DNA of 29,210 bases from Lachnospiraceae bacterium (GTDB lineage Bacteria > Bacillota_A > Clostridia > Lachnospirales > Lachnospiraceae). The position numbers were made by a program, and so were the translations under genes. Each line of letters opens with the position of its first letter. The first letter of the stretch is position 1. Below the pieces are notes generated by a model, which was given only the letters and a program-made list of their open reading frames with translations, was not told where the DNA came from and searched no databases. The stretch covers positions 1 to 29,210 of the forward strand of contig JAFZQP010000135.1 of assembly GCA_017620345.1 (NCBI GenBank), read 5' to 3'. Shown piece by piece: positions 1-7,900 of this stretch.

Positions 1-492
1 ATATCGCTTGATGAGAAATTTGTCGAATATGCTCAGAACGCCCAGCTTGCCGGGATCCAGATAGGTGCGTATTTTTATTCGCAGGCCGTAAATGAAACAG
101 AGGCGGTCGAAGAAGCAAATTATATAGTCGGAGCTGTGTCGGGGTTCGGTATTAAATATCCGATAGCGATCGATATTGAAAGGGTGCAACAGGATGAAGC
201 CAGAACCGATAAGCTTACAAGCAAAGAAAGAACGGCTGTTGTCAAAATGTTCTGTGATGCCGTTAAGGGATACGGTTATAAGCCTGTTATATATGCTACT
301 AAGGACATGCTGATAACGGGGCTCGATCTTGAAGAACTGTCCGACTATGATGTGTGGCTCGCCGATGAATCGATACCAACCGATTATCCGTACAGATTCA
401 GTATGTGGCAATATAATCAAAAAGGAAGGATTGATGGAATAACGGGCGATATCGATCTGGATCTGAGCTTTATAGACTATGAACAGAGATGA
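1..492 (+). CDS. GH25-family lysozyme (muramidase), C-terminal part
   Basis: The frame is open from the first base to a TGA at 490-492, so the gene begins upstream and only its last 163 codons are here. The translation has the second half of a glycoside hydrolase family 25 barrel: a strand reading GAYFYSQA, a following helix of alternating acidic and hydrophobic residues, the strand PIAIDIE with its acidic pair, the strand KPVIYATKDML, and a late WLADES...FSMWQYNQKGRIDGITGDIDLD segment typical of the family end. GH25 enzymes hydrolyse the MurNAc-GlcNAc bond of peptidoglycan. The substrate is the cell wall, either the cell's own or another's; any export signal would be in the missing N-terminus. 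No wall-binding repeats follow the catalytic domain, which ends almost at the stop codon. The next gene also encodes a wall hydrolase, suggesting a small wall-remodelling group. The family assignment is firm; the physiological role is inferred. Confidence 0.88.
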   Translation: MSLDEKFVEYAQNAQLAGIQIGAYFYSQAVNETEAVEEANYIVGAVSGFGIKYPIAIDIERVQQDEARTDKLTSKERTAVVKMFCDAVKGYGYKPVIYATKDMLITGLDLEELSDYDVWLADESIPTDYPYRFSMWQYNQKGRIDGITGDIDLDLSFIDYEQR

Positions 493-505
493 TCTGCGAG
501 GGAAA

Positions 506-542
506 AGGTAGTTTTAGTTGGTGTTTTTGTATAAAACTACCT
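506..542 (+). terminator. Possible weak terminator hairpin after the GH25 gene
   Basis: AGGTAGTTTTA (506-516) and TAAAACTACCT (532-542) form a perfect 11-bp stem with a 15-nt loop, starting 14 nt after the lysozyme stop codon. The loop holds a T-run, but no T-tract follows the right arm, so termination may be weak or the hairpin may protect the 3' end of the transcript. The rest of the 493-647 gap is AT-rich and holds only the promoter elements of the next gene. Confidence 0.4.
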
Positions 543-611
543 ATAACATACACCCTGTTATTGTTTAATACGTAGAAATGTAATATTTTTGTAACAAACT
601 ATTTCGCATTG

Positions 612-637
612 TGCTAAAATATTCCTTACCTTGGAGG
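612..637 (+). promoter_or_regulatory. Extended -10 promoter element and RBS for the SleB-like gene
   Basis: TGCTAAAAT (612-620) reads as an extended -10 (TGn followed by TAAAAT). No good -35 sits at 17 bp; TTGTAA at 589-594 is 20 bp away. A strong Shine-Dalgarno GGAGG (633-637) precedes the ATG at 648. Transcription starting near 627 would give a very short leader. Confidence 0.45.
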
Positions 638-647
638 ATAGGTATTT

Positions 648-1412
648 ATGCGAAACAGTGTTAAGCGCTTATTCGGAATATTGAAATGCGTTAACCCGCA
701 TACTCATCTGTGGTGTATGAGCGTGCTTGGTGGGGCTATACTGTTATGTGTCAGTTTCTTTGTAGAACCTTCACAGCGTGAATTCTTAACGGTAAGCAGC
801 GAAGGTGCACAGACCATAGCCATACATAAGGTAATTGAATACAGTTCCGTACTGGGCAGTCTTTCTCATCTTGGCGATGAGGAAGTTGATGAGATAGCGG
901 AAGCTATTCCCGATGTTGAGATCGAGGATGTGTCTTCTGTCATCGAGGACAATGCAAAGGTCCCGGAGATATTTGTATATCACGAGGAAATCCAGGACAG
1001 TATTCAGACACCTCTTAGTCCCGGCGCTATATTTAAAGGAAATGTAATGATGGAAGCACAGTATTCACTGGATGAAGTGGATGCGCTTGAGAGGCTGGTA
1101 CAGTGTGAAGCCGCCACAGAGGATGCCACAGGAAAGCGTCTTGTCGCGGATGTTGTACTTAACAGGCTGGATACCGGCATATGGGGCAGTGATATGCTTT
1201 CGGTCATAGAATCACCCGGACAGTTCAAACCGGTTAGTAGCGGAGCATACAGGAACGTGTTCGTTGAAGATGATACAAAAGATGCTGTGATGGATGCGCT
1301 TCTTAACGATGATATCTCGAACGGTGCGATATATTTCCAGAAGAGTTGCGCGACCGTTTGGGGTGACAAGGAGTTCTTATTCAGATACGGATCGCATTCG
1401 TTCTACAAATGA
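648..1412 (+). CDS. SleB-type cell wall hydrolase with N-terminal membrane segment
   Basis: The 254-residue product has a basic N-terminus followed by one hydrophobic segment (about residues 23-40), read as a signal anchor or signal peptide. A low-complexity acidic linker (about 60-130) leads to a C-terminal Hydrolase_2 (SleB/CwlJ) domain from about 140 to 253. Family hallmarks visible there are the conserved Glu in LVQCEAATED, the VADVVLNRL helix, the SVIESPGQFKPV segment and the final FRYGSHSFYK. SleB-family enzymes are lytic transglycosylase-like or amidase-like hydrolases, first known from spore cortex lysis, but many non-spore versions act in vegetative wall turnover. The start is fixed by GGAGG 11 nt upstream. 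The acidic linker suggests the catalytic domain sits outside the membrane at some distance. A spore role cannot be judged from this window. Confidence 0.85.
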   Translation: MRNSVKRLFGILKCVNPHTHLWCMSVLGGAILLCVSFFVEPSQREFLTVSSEGAQTIAIHKVIEYSSVLGSLSHLGDEEVDEIAEAIPDVEIEDVSSVIEDNAKVPEIFVYHEEIQDSIQTPLSPGAIFKGNVMMEAQYSLDEVDALERLVQCEAATEDATGKRLVADVVLNRLDTGIWGSDMLSVIESPGQFKPVSSGAYRNVFVEDDTKDAVMDALLNDDISNGAIYFQKSCATVWGDKEFLFRYGSHSFYK

Positions 1413-1440
1413 TACATATAATATTTTAATAAGAAGATAT

Positions 1441-1470
1441 AAGCCCCGGATCATCCGGGGCTTGTTTTAT
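1441..1470. terminator. Bidirectional intrinsic terminator between convergent genes
   Basis: AAGCCCCGGAT and ATCCGGGGCTT (1441-1451 and 1453-1463) are perfect inverted repeats with a very tight turn, followed by GTTTTAT on the + strand. The genes on both sides converge on it (stop at 1412 on +, stop at 1467-1469 on -), so it probably ends transcription from both. The T-tract is short for the + direction; on the - strand the hairpin is followed by ATATCTTCTTATT, again only moderately T-rich. Confidence 0.75.
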
Positions 1471-2255
1471 GTAAAATCAGCAAATATCCTGTCCGATATG
1501 GGGATCTTTATATACATCATCGCATATTCCTGTGGGGAGAGGGAATCTATGTAATTCTGCCTGAAATTCTTTTTGGGACGCGCTTTTTTGATTATATCCG
1601 CGGCCTTGTTATAGGCTATGGCCGCCTCTATCTCTGTATCGTATGTTCCGATCGTATACAGACCGTTGACGAGGATCCTTGCGCTGTACTTGGTGTAGAC
1701 ACTGCGCTTTACGGCGTATACGCCGGTGAAACGGTTGATGACCTCGATATTGTCGTATCTGAAATCGTATCTGTCGCCGTTTATGAATCTGTAATCCCTG
1801 TTCAGTACCGCATGAGGTTTGATCCCGTATCTGCTGTACAGATTGACCTGCATCCCGTAATCGGCAACCCACAGGTGTCCGTTTCTGCGGCTGATCTTAT
1901 GGCTTGCGTAATAGAACAGATCGTCTATGTCAAATTTGAATATCATCGACGGAGTAAGATAATAGGAAAAATAAGTCTTTTCAAGGTATATGGGATTTTT
2001 GATGTATACTTTGTTATCCCTGAAATTGATAAGTGATACGAATTTGTCAAAATCAAGCGCCGTATCCATTCTGTATGCGTCGATCGTTATATCGCTGTTT
2101 GCGATGATCTCCTTGGCTACACGATATGCATTGTGTGCAGCCTCTTCCGTGGAGTAACTGCCCAGACTGATATGTTTGTTCCTGTAGGTGACTGAACTCC
2201 TGTAATAACTGTTACCGTTTTTGAGTTGTGCCTTAAAAGCTCCGGCAAGCGCCAT
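1467..2255 (-). CDS. AP2-like / HNH-like / AP2-like domain protein of unknown function
   Basis: The 262-residue protein has three recognisable parts. Residues about 16-52 resemble an AP2/ERF integrase-type DNA-binding fold (strand SVTYRNKHISLGSY, then helix STEEAAHNAYRVAKEII). Residues about 120-174 resemble the core of HNH homing endonucleases (RRNGHLWV..., H148, then FINGDRYDFRYDNIEVI, matching the NGD...D.R..NIEV end of that fold). Residues about 176-224 are a second, better AP2-like unit (GVYAVKRSVYTKYSARILVNG, then YDTEIEAAIAYNKAADI). The usual catalytic His-Asn-His set is not evident, so a nuclease function is doubtful; sequence-specific DNA binding is the safer inference. The start is supported by AAGGAGAGG 7 nt upstream of ATG. 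It stands alone, divergent from nrdD and convergent with the hydrolase gene. It is rich in Tyr, Arg and Asp and lacks any signal peptide. Confidence 0.72.
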   Translation of the reverse strand: MALAGAFKAQLKNGNSYYRSSVTYRNKHISLGSYSTEEAAHNAYRVAKEIIANSDITIDAYRMDTALDFDKFVSLINFRDNKVYIKNPIYLEKTYFSYYLTPSMIFKFDIDDLFYYASHKISRRNGHLWVADYGMQVNLYSRYGIKPHAVLNRDYRFINGDRYDFRYDNIEVINRFTGVYAVKRSVYTKYSARILVNGLYTIGTYDTEIEAAIAYNKAADIIKKARPKKNFRQNYIDSLSPQEYAMMYIKIPISDRIFADFT

Positions 2256-2364
2256 TTTAATACCTCTCCTTATAATAAACTGCCATCAGTCCATACTATA
2301 ACATGTATTCATCCTGATTGCATCCCAATAAAACTGTCCGCACACAATTATACACAAATACAAG

Positions 2365-2393
2365 TTGACATTCAACATCATATAGTGTTAAAT
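2365..2393 (+). promoter_or_regulatory. Sigma-A type promoter of nrdD
   Basis: A perfect -35 TTGACA (2365-2370), a 17-bp spacer and TTAAAT (2388-2393, 4 of 6 matches to TATAAT). The nrdD start is at 2443 with GGGAGG (2432-2437) as RBS. The 2256-2442 gap also holds the leader of the divergent AP2-like gene, for which no convincing promoter was identified. Confidence 0.7.
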
Positions 2394-2420
2394 ATATTGT
2401 GCTGATACAATATATTGATT
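2373..2420 (+). promoter_or_regulatory. Pair of NrdR-box-like sites overlapping the nrdD promoter
   Basis: NrdR represses ribonucleotide reductase genes by binding paired 16-bp boxes, consensus acaCwAtATaTwGtgt, usually 15-16 bp apart. The sequence at 2373-2388 (CAACATCATATAGTGT) matches 12 of 16 positions and 2405-2420 (ATACAATATATTGATT) matches 13 of 16, with the core CAATATATTG perfect. The gap is 16 bp, so the centres are 32 bp apart, about three helical turns. The first box covers the promoter spacer and touches the -10; the second lies just downstream of it, a sensible place for a repressor. The scores were counted by eye and the nrdR gene is not in the window. Confidence 0.68.
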
Positions 2421-2442
2421 TTCGGACCGATGGGAGGTTACC

Positions 2443-4647
2443 ATGGCTGTATTATCCACGGATGAACAGAAAACAGTAAATAAGGAAGAGGGCGTTGACT
2501 ATTCGTCGCTTTACAAGCCTGACAGACCGGTCAGGATGATCAAGAAAGACGGTACATACGAAGAGTTCAATGTACAGAAGGTCATCGATGCCGTCGGTAA
2601 ATCTGCTTACAGAGCTCTTACGAAGTTTACCGAAGAAGAAAAGGCTTTCATATGTCAGAAGGTCGTTGACAAGGTAAATGAACTTGAAGGCGATGAGATA
2701 CCTATCCCGATAATGCACAATATCGTTGAATCAGCTCTTGAGGAAGTAAAACCGATAGTAGCCAAGAGCTATAGGGACTACCGTAATTACAAACAGGATT
2801 TTGTCCGTATGCTCGATGACGTATATATGAAGAGCCAGTCGATCATGTACGTCGGCGACAAAGAGAATGCAAATACGGATTCTGCTCTTGTATCGACCAA
2901 GAGGAGTCTTATATTCAATCAGTTCAATAAGGAACTGTATCAGAAGTTTTTCCTTACAACCGAAGAGATCCAGGCATGCCGTGACGGCTATATCTATATC
3001 CATGATATGTCGGCAAGGCGTGATACGATGAACTGCTGCCTTTTTGACGTTGAAAACGTGTTAAAGGGCGGATTTGAGATGGGAAATATATGGTACAACG
3101 AGCCGAAGACGCTTGATGTGGCTTTTGATGTGATCGGAGATATCGTATTGTCGGCAGCAAGTCAGCAGTACGGTGGATTTACCGTGCCTTCGGTCGATCT
3201 GATCCTCGAGCCGTATGCCGAAAAGAGCTACAGCAAATACATAGATAAATATACAGCTCTCGGGATCGGAGAAGAGAGGGCAAAAGAAGAAGCCGAGAAG
3301 GATGTACACAGGGATTTCGAACAGGGATTCCAGGGTTGGGAATATAAGTTCAATACCGTTGCAAGTTCGCGAGGCGATTATCCTTTCATTACTGTAACGG
3401 CAGGGACCGGAACGGGCAGATTTGCCAAGATGGCTACGATCACGATGCTCGATGTAAGACGCGGCGGACAGGGCAAGAAGGAATGCAAGAAGCCGGTTCT
3501 GTTCCCGAAGATCGTTTTCCTGTATGATGAGAACCTTCACGGCCCCGGCAAGGAGCTTGAGGATGTTTTTGAAGCGGGAGTCAGATGCTCAAGCAAGACA
3601 ATGTATCCCGACTGGCTATCCCTTACGGGTAAAGGCTATATAGCATCGATGTACAAAAGGTATGGCAAGATCATTTCTCCTATGGGATGTCGTGCATTTC
3701 TTTCACCATGGTATGAAAGAGGCGGGATGCATCCGGCGGATGATGACGATGTGCCTGTATTCGTAGGAAGGTTCAATATCGGTGCGGTATCACTCAATCT
3801 TCCGATGATACTTGCCAAGTCGAGACAGGAATCGAAGGATTTCTATTCCGTACTTGATTATTATCTTAACCTTATCAGACAGCTTCATATCAGAACGTAT
3901 GCATATCTCGGTGAGATGCGTGCGTCAACGAATCCGCTTGCATATTGTGAAGGCGGGTTCTACCAGGGACATCTTAAACTTACCGACAAGATAAAACCTC
4001 TTCTTAAATATGCTACCGCATCATTCGGTATAACAGCCCTCAACGAGTTGCAGGAGCTGTATAACGGCAAGTCTCTTGTCGAAGACGGTCAGTTCGCCCT
4101 TGAGGTACTTGAATACATAAATACCAAGATAGGGGAGTTCAAGGAAGAGGACGGGAACCTGTATGCAATTTACGGTACTCCTGCCGAAAATCTGTGCGGG
4201 CTTCAGGTCAAACAGTTCCGTAAGAAATACGGTATCATCGAAAATGTCTCCGACAGGGAATATGTTTCAAACAGCTTTCACTGTCATGTTACCGAGGATA
4301 TCAGTCCGATTGAAAAACAGGATCTTGAGTACAGGTTCTGGGAGCTTTCAAATGGCGGCAAGATACAGTATGTCCGCTATCCGATAGATTATAATCTTGG
4401 CGCGATCCGAACTCTCATCAACAGAGCAATGGATATGGGTCTTTATGAAGGAGTCAATATGTCTCTTGCATATTGTGACGACTGCGGACATCAGGAACTT
4501 GAGATGGATGTGTGCCCCGTTTGCGGCAGCCACAATCTGACCAAGATCGACAGGATGAACGGGTATCTGTCATATTCAAGAGTTCATGGTGATACCAGGC
4601 TCAATGATGCCAAGATGGCTGAGATAGCGGAAAGGAAGAGCATGTAA
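2443..4647 (+). CDS. nrdD: Anaerobic ribonucleoside-triphosphate reductase (class III), catalytic subunit
   Basis: This glycyl-radical enzyme reduces NTPs to dNTPs for DNA synthesis without oxygen. The 734-residue product starts with an ATP-cone regulatory domain (about 29-125, beginning RPVRMIKKDGTYEEFNV) that usually senses ATP/dATP. The barrel follows, with the paired Cys of MNCCLFDV (C198/C199) and the probable thiyl-radical Cys C416 in PMGCRAFLSPW. The C-terminus has a four-Cys zinc site (C678, C681, C691, C694) and the glycyl-radical loop RMNGYL with G707. Start ATG has GGGAGG upstream and a clear promoter. Its activase nrdG is normally adjacent but here lies 4.2 kb downstream, past an apparent insertion. 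The stop is part of ATGTAATG, a motif repeated at the start of nrdG. Confidence 0.97.
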   Translation: MAVLSTDEQKTVNKEEGVDYSSLYKPDRPVRMIKKDGTYEEFNVQKVIDAVGKSAYRALTKFTEEEKAFICQKVVDKVNELEGDEIPIPIMHNIVESALEEVKPIVAKSYRDYRNYKQDFVRMLDDVYMKSQSIMYVGDKENANTDSALVSTKRSLIFNQFNKELYQKFFLTTEEIQACRDGYIYIHDMSARRDTMNCCLFDVENVLKGGFEMGNIWYNEPKTLDVAFDVIGDIVLSAASQQYGGFTVPSVDLILEPYAEKSYSKYIDKYTALGIGEERAKEEAEKDVHRDFEQGFQGWEYKFNTVASSRGDYPFITVTAGTGTGRFAKMATITMLDVRRGGQGKKECKKPVLFPKIVFLYDENLHGPGKELEDVFEAGVRCSSKTMYPDWLSLTGKGYIASMYKRYGKIISPMGCRAFLSPWYERGGMHPADDDDVPVFVGRFNIGAVSLNLPMILAKSRQESKDFYSVLDYYLNLIRQLHIRTYAYLGEMRASTNPLAYCEGGFYQGHLKLTDKIKPLLKYATASFGITALNELQELYNGKSLVEDGQFALEVLEYINTKIGEFKEEDGNLYAIYGTPAENLCGLQVKQFRKKYGIIENVSDREYVSNSFHCHVTEDISPIEKQDLEYRFWELSNGGKIQYVRYPIDYNLGAIRTLINRAMDMGLYEGVNMSLAYCDDCGHQELEMDVCPVCGSHNLTKIDRMNGYLSYSRVHGDTRLNDAKMAEIAERKSM

Positions 4648-4649
4648 TG
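4641..4649 (+). repeat. Left copy of 9-bp direct repeat CATGTAATG (candidate target-site duplication)
   Basis: CATGTAATG spans the last codon (ATG) and stop (TAA) of nrdD. The identical 9-mer occurs at 8856-8864, where it ends in the nrdG start codon. Flanking bases differ (G/A on the left, T/A on the right), so the identity is exactly 9 bp; it is 7 bp if the terminal G and C belong to the element. Confidence 0.55.
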
Positions 4650-4673
4650 TTTTTCCTAATTTAAAACGGGACA
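4649..4673 (-). repeat. Left terminal inverted repeat of the candidate element
   Basis: Read on the minus strand this is TGTCCCGTTTTAAATTAGG followed by AAAAAC. It matches TGTCTCAAATTAAATTAGG at 8831-8849 at 15 of 19 positions. The AGGAAAAAC tail also matches the copy at 8721. It starts directly after the nrdD stop codon. Confidence 0.6.
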
Positions 4674-4696
4674 AGTGAAAAACTTGTTGATATAAG

Positions 4697-4740
4697 ACCA
4701 AGGTTCTTTCGGGAACCTTGGTATATTTTATTATTTTTTG
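4697..4740 (+). terminator. Intrinsic terminator downstream of nrdD
   Basis: ACCAAGGTTC (4697-4706) pairs with GAACCTTGGT (4713-4722) around a TTTCGG loop, followed by ATATTTTATTATTTTTT. It lies inside the candidate inserted element and would stop nrdD transcripts before the surface-protein gene and nrdG. Confidence 0.85.
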
Positions 4741-4809
4741 ACCTTCACGCAAATCTCTTAATCTTGAGTAATAACCCATAAAAATGCTTACCCTTTTAGC
4801 CAATATATG

Positions 4810-4838
4810 TTGAAAATGTACAACGAATGATGTACAAT
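4810..4838 (+). promoter_or_regulatory. Sigma-A type promoter of the BspA-like gene
   Basis: TTGAAA (4810-4815), a 17-bp spacer and TACAAT (4833-4838). The predicted transcript has a leader of about 95 nt before the ATG at 4939, with the strong RBS AGGAAGGTGAGG at 4923-4934. No riboswitch-like fold was recognised in the leader. Confidence 0.7.
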
Positions 4839-4938
4839 AGCCGCAAACGCCTGTCGCGTGACGAGCAATATGTGACAAAGACTCCTTTTGCATTCTATAC
4901 AGATTTACGAAAGGAGAATTTTAGGAAGGTGAGGAAAT

Positions 4939-7900
4939 ATGAAGAATTCTATTATTAAGAAATTATGCGTTGTTCTTACATGCACAAGTTTGGTGCTTAG
5001 CACTCAGGAATTAATTGTTTTTGCGAACGAGGGCGAGCAAGTTTTGTTGAATTCCAAGGACAATCAGAATGATATATCTTTAGAATCCTATTATGACTAT
5101 AGTATCGAAGATACCAATATGTCCAAGAAAACTTTTAGCGAGCGTCTGTTGAATGATGAAGTTGAAGAAATACAAAATGAAATCATTACTCTTGATGCAG
5201 ATGGAAATATAGCAAGTGGAAGTTATGAGAATGTTACATGGGTTATTGATTCAAACGGGCAACTGTCAATTAGTGGTACAGGAAACTATGCTCCGGAGTA
5301 TAAGAATCCAGATTGGTACGACTACAGGGAAAGCATAAAATCTGCGGTTGTTAGCCTAAAGGATGTAACTTCTTTAAATAGCATGTTCTTAGGATGCGAT
5401 AATCTTGTTTCTGTAGACTTAAGCGAGCTAGATACATCTAATGTTAAAGTGATGCGTGCTATGTTCGAGGGCTGCAAAAAGTTGGTAACCGTTGATGTAA
5501 GTAGGTTTATTACATCTAATGTGACTGATATGTCAAGATTGTTTATGAATTGCAGAACAGTTAAAACGCTTAATGTGAGCGGGTTTGATACATCTAACGT
5601 AACAGATATGTCCTACATGTTTTATGAATGCCGTTCTTTGGAAACATTAGATATTTCCCACTTTAATACCTCAAATGTTACATCAATGGAAGGAATGTTT
5701 GCATCAACTTTTGATACGGACGACGGACATGGGGTTGATATAGAGGGCGGAGGGAATGCGTTGACATATCTGGATGTCAGTCATTTTGACACCTCAAATG
5801 TTATAGACATGTCTTCTATGTTTGCCGGATGTATTCACTTGAAAACCTTAGATATTAGTAAGTTCAATACATCAAAGGTTACAGACATGTCCTCTATGTT
5901 TTCGGATTGCTATGAAGTAGAAGCGTTGGATGTAAGTGGATTTGATACCTCAAATGTTGTGGGTATGCGAGCTATGTTTTGTGGGTGTAACAAAGTAAAA
6001 ACTTTGGATGTAAGCAAATTCAATACATCTCGTGTAAAGGATATGTCCTCTATGTTTCAGGGATTTAATTTTGGAGATGCTTGGATGGGGAGTAGTAATC
6101 AATTAACATCTCTGGATGTAAGTGGATTTGATACTTCTAAAGTAGAAAATATGTGTGCAATGTTTTATAATTGCGGAGCTCTTCATACAATAGACGTAAG
6201 CGGTTTTGATACCTCCAAAGTAACAGATATGGGATGGATGTTTAATATGTGTTATGAAGTGGAATCGCTGGATGTGAGTGGTTTTGACACTTCTAATGTC
6301 ACAAACATGAGACAGATGTTCTTGGACTGCGCAAACTTAAAGACATTAAATGTGAGTGGTTTTGATACTACAAATGTCACAGATATGGGGTGTATGTTCC
6401 AAGGATGTAGTTCATTAACAAACTTGGATGTAAGCAATTTTGTTACATCCAAAGTAGTTGATATGGATTCCATGTTTTGGGGATGTTCACAACTTAAAGT
6501 GTTAAATGTTGGTGGTTTCGACACCTCAAAAGCAGAATATATAGCACGACTTTTCCGCGCGTGCGCTTCAATAGAAACCTTGGATTTGAGCAGTTTTGAT
6601 CTCTCGCGTGCGATAAAAATGGGTAATATGGTCGATGAATGCAGTTCTCTTACCAGTATAAAATCTCCAATAAGCTTAAATGCAGATATTTCGCTTCCGG
6701 GCGAAGGGTGGATGAATTGTACTACCCAAGAAAGCGTAAACTGCATTTCCGTAGGAACACCAAAGGGTACAATGTTTACTAGAGAAGAAACTGTTAAAGT
6801 TGACTCAATTGAGTTGGATCAAGCGCAAATTAATCTGAACCCGGGGGAGATTGGAAAGGTAAGTGCAACAGTCTTTCCTGTGACTGCCAATGCCTCCGAT
6901 ATAGTATGGATCAGTTCGGATGAAGAAATAGTTTCGGTGAAAACTGATATTGGTAGTTTGTCTAAGAATATGGTAGATGCAATACTTGTTACCGGAACTA
7001 AAGAAGGTAACGCAACTGTAACTGCGAAGATTGGGGACGTAAGTGCTTCTGCCATAGTTAGTGTTATAAATCCTGTTAAGTTTGATAAACACGAGATGCA
7101 ATTAATTTCAATCAAGGATTCATCGGATACTATAATAGCAACTGTTAAAGAGGGATATAGTCTGGATACTCTCATTTGGACGAGCTCCGATGAAACGGTA
7201 GCTACAGTTGATAAGGGCGTAGTATATGCAACGGAGGGGTTAACTGAGGAATCCACAGTCGTAATTACTGCCGAAACTCCGGATCGGTTATATAAAGACA
7301 CCTGTACTGTTACAGTCGTTCCGGCGGAAAAGGTAAAAACACCCACGGCAAGCATACCATCGGGTGAAGTTGAAGAGGGAACTTTGGTAGAACTGTCTTG
7401 TGAATCTTTAGATGCGGACATATTCTACACTGTTGACGGAAGCGTACCCGCACTTGATACATCCGGTAATCCTACAGGTACCACTAAATTATTTTCGGGT
7501 GGTATAAAGATAAAGAATGATGTATCTATCAAAGCTATCGCGGTTAAGGACTGGTGTAATGATAGTGATGTTGCGGAATTTGCTTATACCGTTAAGAAGG
7601 AGCCGGTTCCGGATAATACAATAGATATCCGTCTTGTTATCGGGGGTAAGGTAAAGAATGAAAAAATCGCAAAAACAGCTGAAGATGGTAAAGGATACAA
7701 GATAGTAGTTGCCAATAACAAGATCGCAACAGTAAATAATTCGGGGTTCATACAAGGAAAGAAAGTCGGAAGCACAACAGCAACCATAACAAAGAATGAT
7801 AAGGAATATAAGCTTAATATCACGGTAGTAGATGCAGGCTTTACCAAGACAAACTACATCGTAAATGCAGGCGATACGGTAGCCCCAATCTTTGTGGCTG

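Noticed and set aside
1294..1554. 86-codon + strand frame across the end of the SleB-like gene and the terminator
   Set aside because: Runs through the strong hairpin at 1441-1463 and overlaps two better genes; product looks random.
2387..2402. Third NrdR-box-like match (GTTAAATATATTGTGC) between the two nrdD boxes
   Set aside because: Overlaps the first box, matches only 11 of 16 and lacks the conserved C at position 4; the 32-bp-phased pair is the better reading.
4839..4938. Riboswitch in the leader of the BspA-like gene
   Set aside because: No convincing stem pattern of a known class was found; the leader is short and mostly unstructured by eye.
5390..6650. Regular DNA repeats of about 75 bp within the BspA-like gene
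   Set aside because: They are the codons of the 24-25-residue LRR units, diverged at the DNA level; not a CRISPR array or satellite.
6819..7421. 200-codon open frame on the minus strand within the BspA-like gene
   Set aside because: Lies wholly opposite a well-supported coding region, has no RBS and a low-complexity Ser/Thr/Val product typical of an antisense shadow.
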